Positions 3,976 through 5,951 of a stretch of DNA of 5,951 nucleotides are shown one piece after another. This DNA is from an uncultured Erysipelotrichaceae bacterium (GTDB taxonomy: Bacteria; Bacillota_I; Bacilli_A; Erysipelotrichales; Erysipelotrichaceae). The notes beneath the pieces are model-generated. The model worked only from the letters and a program-made list of their open reading frames with translations, was not told the DNA's origin and ran no database searches. The stretch lies in contig CACZNO010000083.1 in assembly GCA_902782505.1 (NCBI GenBank), positions 1-5,951 on the forward strand. Reading direction: 5' to 3'. The translations under genes were made by a program, and so were the position numbers. Numbering within the stretch: position 1 is the first letter of the stretch; every line of letters starts with the position of its first letter.

Positions 3976-5655
3976 ATGTATTGCAGTAAATGCGGAAAAC
4001 TCCTTCCTGAAAACAGTAACTTCTGTCCGTCCTGCGGTGCGCGGGTGATCCGCGTCGAGGAAGAACCGGTTATGCCGGAGGAACCCATCGCCGAAGAGGC
4101 TCCCGAAGTACCGGAAGAAGAACCGGTGATGCCGGAAGAATCTGCGGAAGAAGCTCCCGAAATCGTTACGGAAGAAAACAAGATCGATTATCCGGTTGAA
4201 GAAGAACCGTCACTCCCGGAAGAACCGGTTGTATCGGAAGAGCCCGCGGCAGAAGAAATCTCTGACACCGTCAAAGAGGAAAACCCGGAAGATACTCCGG
4301 CAGAAGAAGAACCGGTAGTTTCGGAAGAAATTCCCGCTGAAGAACCGCAGCCGGAAGAACCGGTCAAAAAGGAAATGGAAGAACCGGCTATTCCGCCGGA
4401 AACCGTGCCGAAGAAAAAGAACAAGCTTCCGATCATTCTGGCGATTTTGGCGTTATTGATCGCAGGCGGAATCGGGGGATATTATCTCTACCAGAATTCT
4501 CCCAAAGTCAAGTTCGCGAAAATCATGGCGGCGGCGGAAGAAAAGGCCGAACTGTCGGAAGCGATGGAGGACTACAAGGCTGCGCTGGAATTGGATGTCG
4601 ACAATTCCGCTGTGTTCGACAAGATGTTCGAAAGAATTCAGAAGGCGGGAAAAGATACGCCGTCTTTGGCAGATGCCGAAGGTGTTTACCGTGACGGCAT
4701 AAATACGCTGCGGGAAATCGCGGAACAACATGAGTTCGGCAGCCTGAACGAGAAACAGATGAGCCTGATCCACGACTGGTTTGACCGGTGTATGGCGGAA
4801 GGCGATATCGTCAAGGCGCTGAGCGCTGCAGATCTGGTGCTGGCGGAAATGCCTGAAGAATACCGCGAAGATGCGGAGAAGATGCTTTATGAGGCCTACA
4901 GCAAGTTTGTAGACCAGAGGATTTCCGAGAGTTCCTATTCGAATCCGATCGGAATGCTTCAGCAGGCTGCCGCTTTGTACAAGAACAACGCCCCGGGATT
5001 TGTAGAGACCATCAAAGCCGATCTGGTTCCGCGCATTATTACCGCCTATCTGTCTTCCAAACAAGGCGCATTGGATAAATACTGTACGGAACAGAAATAC
5101 GGTGAGGCGGCGAAGTATATCAGCGAACAGAACTGGTATACCAATATCGGAAAGTGGCTGAAGGAGTTCGACTATAGCGTTCCGTATATCGCGGAACTGA
5201 AGGACGGAAAGATTGCCGGTTTCTACATGGCGGACCGGTTGATGTACTTCTACTATGGCGAAGGCAAGGACCTTAAGCGTTCCGGCAAGGGCTTATGGAT
5301 TCTGATTCAAAAGAACACCAACGGATACCGGTATTATTCCGTATACGGCGACTGGGCTAACGATCTGCCCAACGGGGACGTATTGGAAACCGATAACTAC
5401 AAGACGGAAACCAGTACGAAAGAAACCACCGTCGTTACTTCCGGCAAAGTGAAGGACGGATTATATGACGGAGACGTTGTCCGCGTGTTCAACGGCACGG
5501 AGTACAAGTTCTCGCCGAAAAACGGAATTGCGGAATCGTACGAATTCAACGAAGGCGGCGTACATATGTGGGTCGTTGCGACGAACGGTTCCAATTTGTA
5601 CGGATTCCCCACGAAAGATTATAAAATCGGGTTACGGGGATTCGCGAAGAACTGA
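3976..5655 (+). CDS. Zinc-ribbon, single-pass membrane protein with acidic linker and MORN-like C-terminus
   Basis: This 559-residue protein has a clear modular plan, but I do not recognise a named family for the whole. Residues 3-20 form a zinc ribbon (CxxC at 3-6, CPSC at 17-20). Residues 28-145 are a low-complexity Glu/Pro/Val linker. A basic stop (KKKNK, 146-150) precedes one membrane helix at about 151-172, so by the positive-inside rule the zinc ribbon should be cytoplasmic and the C-terminal 387 residues outside the membrane. Residues 176-395 look mostly helical with TPR-like spacing (for example AMEDYKAALELD). The last part has MORN-like motifs: around 427-440 (YGEG...SGKG), 457-468 (YGDW...PNGD) and 489-500 (SGKVKDGLYDGD). 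Zinc-ribbon plus membrane-helix proteins are common in Bacillota and mostly uncharacterised. The start has AAGGAGG 5 bases upstream. It is likely co-transcribed with pgcA, suggesting an envelope-linked role; function unknown. Confidence 0.9.
   Translation: MYCSKCGKLLPENSNFCPSCGARVIRVEEEPVMPEEPIAEEAPEVPEEEPVMPEESAEEAPEIVTEENKIDYPVEEEPSLPEEPVVSEEPAAEEISDTVKEENPEDTPAEEEPVVSEEIPAEEPQPEEPVKKEMEEPAIPPETVPKKKNKLPIILAILALLIAGGIGGYYLYQNSPKVKFAKIMAAAEEKAELSEAMEDYKAALELDVDNSAVFDKMFERIQKAGKDTPSLADAEGVYRDGINTLREIAEQHEFGSLNEKQMSLIHDWFDRCMAEGDIVKALSAADLVLAEMPEEYREDAEKMLYEAYSKFVDQRISESSYSNPIGMLQQAAALYKNNAPGFVETIKADLVPRIITAYLSSKQGALDKYCTEQKYGEAAKYISEQNWYTNIGKWLKEFDYSVPYIAELKDGKIAGFYMADRLMYFYYGEGKDLKRSGKGLWILIQKNTNGYRYYSVYGDWANDLPNGDVLETDNYKTETSTKETTVVTSGKVKDGLYDGDVVRVFNGTEYKFSPKNGIAESYEFNEGGVHMWVVATNGSNLYGFPTKDYKIGLRGFAKN
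4057..4395 (+). repeat. Degenerate GAAGAACCGGT-type repeats encoding the acidic linker
   Basis: The stretch repeats variants of GAAGAAGAACCGGTNNTGCCGGAAGAA. EEEPVMPEE occurs at residues 28-36 and 47-55, and EEPVVSEE at 82-89 and 111-118, with looser copies between and after (EEEPSLPEE, EEPQPEEPV). Third-codon differences show that the copies are not freshly duplicated. The encoded segment is probably an extended, strongly negative, cytoplasmic linker. Confidence 0.75.
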
Positions 5656-5668
5656 CAGGAAGAGGAAG

Positions 5669-5701
5669 AAAGGCGGAAGAAACACTCTTCTGCCTTTTCT
5701 T
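5669..5701 (+). terminator. Intrinsic terminator after the zinc-ribbon gene
   Basis: A 12-bp stem (5669-5680 with 5686-5697, including one G-T wobble) closes the loop AACAC and is followed by a TTTTCTT run that overlaps the end of the stem. It starts 13 bases after the stop codon and ends the presumed ptsH-pgcA-zinc ribbon unit. Confidence 0.8.
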
Positions 5702-5711
5702 GCGGCGCTCA

Positions 5712-5720
5712 TGGTACAAT
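5712..5720 (+). promoter_or_regulatory. Extended -10 promoter of the last gene
   Basis: TGGTACAAT is an extended -10 (TGn followed by TACAAT, one mismatch to TATAAT). No good -35 is present at the usual distance, where the terminator stem lies. It precedes the start codon by 19 bases. Confidence 0.5.
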
Positions 5721-5739
5721 AAAACCGGAGGTACAGGAT

Positions 5740-5951
5740 ATGGATGCGATCGATGTGCTGGACGGCGCGTATAAGGCACGTGCGGAATATAACGGAATCA
5801 AACGGAAAGGCGTCATTGTCAAACTGACGGCGGAAAGCGTCAAGGGAGTGATCCGCTACGACGTAAACGTCATCTTTTTCCCTTACCGCGACCCGGAGGA
5901 TTTTCTGATTACCTACGACGCGGTTTTCACCAAGACGGTTTACGAAGGAAA
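5740..5951 (+). CDS. Hypothetical protein, N-terminal fragment (runs off the window)
   Basis: The ATG at 5740 has GGAGG at 5727-5731, 8 bases upstream, and an extended -10 promoter before that. The frame stays open for 70 residues to the window edge. The sequence starts MDAIDVLDGAYKAR, continues with alternating hydrophobic and polar residues that look like beta strands (for example GVIVKLTAE and GVIRYDVNVIFF), and has no signal peptide, membrane helix or metal-binding motif in the visible part. I do not recognise the family. Codon use resembles the neighbours (many GCG, GTC, GAA and GGA codons), which supports a real gene. A terminator upstream separates it from the zinc-ribbon gene, so it begins a new transcription unit. 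Confidence 0.75.
   Translation, partial: MDAIDVLDGAYKARAEYNGIKRKGVIVKLTAESVKGVIRYDVNVIFFPYRDPEDFLITYDAVFTKTVYEG

Noticed and set aside
4057..4395. CRISPR-like or intergenic tandem repeat
   Set aside because: The repeats are degenerate, lack unique spacers of equal length, and lie in frame within a long coding region.
3942..4436. Ser/Gly-rich open frames on the minus strand opposite the acidic linker
   Set aside because: These are the antisense reading of the GAA/CCG repeat codons; the composition is a by-product of the repeats.
4453..5064. 203-codon open frame on the minus strand within the zinc-ribbon gene
   Set aside because: It is antisense to a supported gene, with no start signals or recognisable domain.

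Overview
The window looks like a chromosomal housekeeping region of a bacterium in the Bacillota. The evidence is strong AGGAGG-type ribosome binding sites, intrinsic terminators with T tracts, a small HPr with both His15 and the regulatory Ser46 site, a PgcA-type phosphohexomutase, and an XRE regulator fused to membrane segments. Base composition is moderate, not very AT-rich. An Erysipelotrichia-like member would fit, but that is only an impression and no marker here proves it. I see no transposase, phage gene, CRISPR array, plasmid function or sign of recent transfer.

Layout. Positions 1-205 hold the C-terminal end of a cyclase/arylformamidase-family protein, closed by a terminator. A membrane-anchored XRE-family regulator follows (377-1096, +). 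A tRNA-Leu(CAG) gene lies on the minus strand (1118-1204) and converges on it; the two share one symmetrical terminator whose loop is the regulator's stop codon. Between the tRNA promoter (minus) and the next promoter (plus) is a divergent intergenic region of about 190 bases. A Nudix hydrolase of the Ap4A-hydrolase type (1397-1816) has its own extended -10 promoter and ends in a large branched terminator. Next come ptsH (HPr, 1928-2194) with a good promoter, a hairpin terminator, and pgcA (2252-3949) with no promoter of its own in the gap. Only 26 bases after pgcA is a zinc-ribbon, acidic-linker, single-pass membrane protein with MORN-like C-terminal motifs (3976-5655), closed by a terminator. 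The last gene (from 5740) starts with its own extended -10 promoter and runs off the window. No gene-free stretch exceeds 300 bases.

How the genes may work together. HPr is the phosphocarrier of the sugar phosphotransferase system and, when phosphorylated on Ser46, the catabolite-repression corepressor. PgcA interconverts glucose-6-phosphate and glucose-1-phosphate, feeding cell-envelope glycolipid and polysaccharide synthesis. The arrangement promoter - ptsH - terminator - pgcA - zinc-ribbon protein suggests one transcription unit in which most transcripts stop after ptsH and a fraction reads into pgcA and the envelope protein. A sequence close to the catabolite responsive element (cre) consensus lies just upstream of the ptsH promoter. 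These links are inference from layout.

No clearly new biological system stands out. The items most worth a second look are the zinc-ribbon/MORN membrane protein tied to pgcA, the ptsH-pgcA read-through arrangement, the cre-like site, and the 17-base palindrome at the Nudix gene's transcription start.
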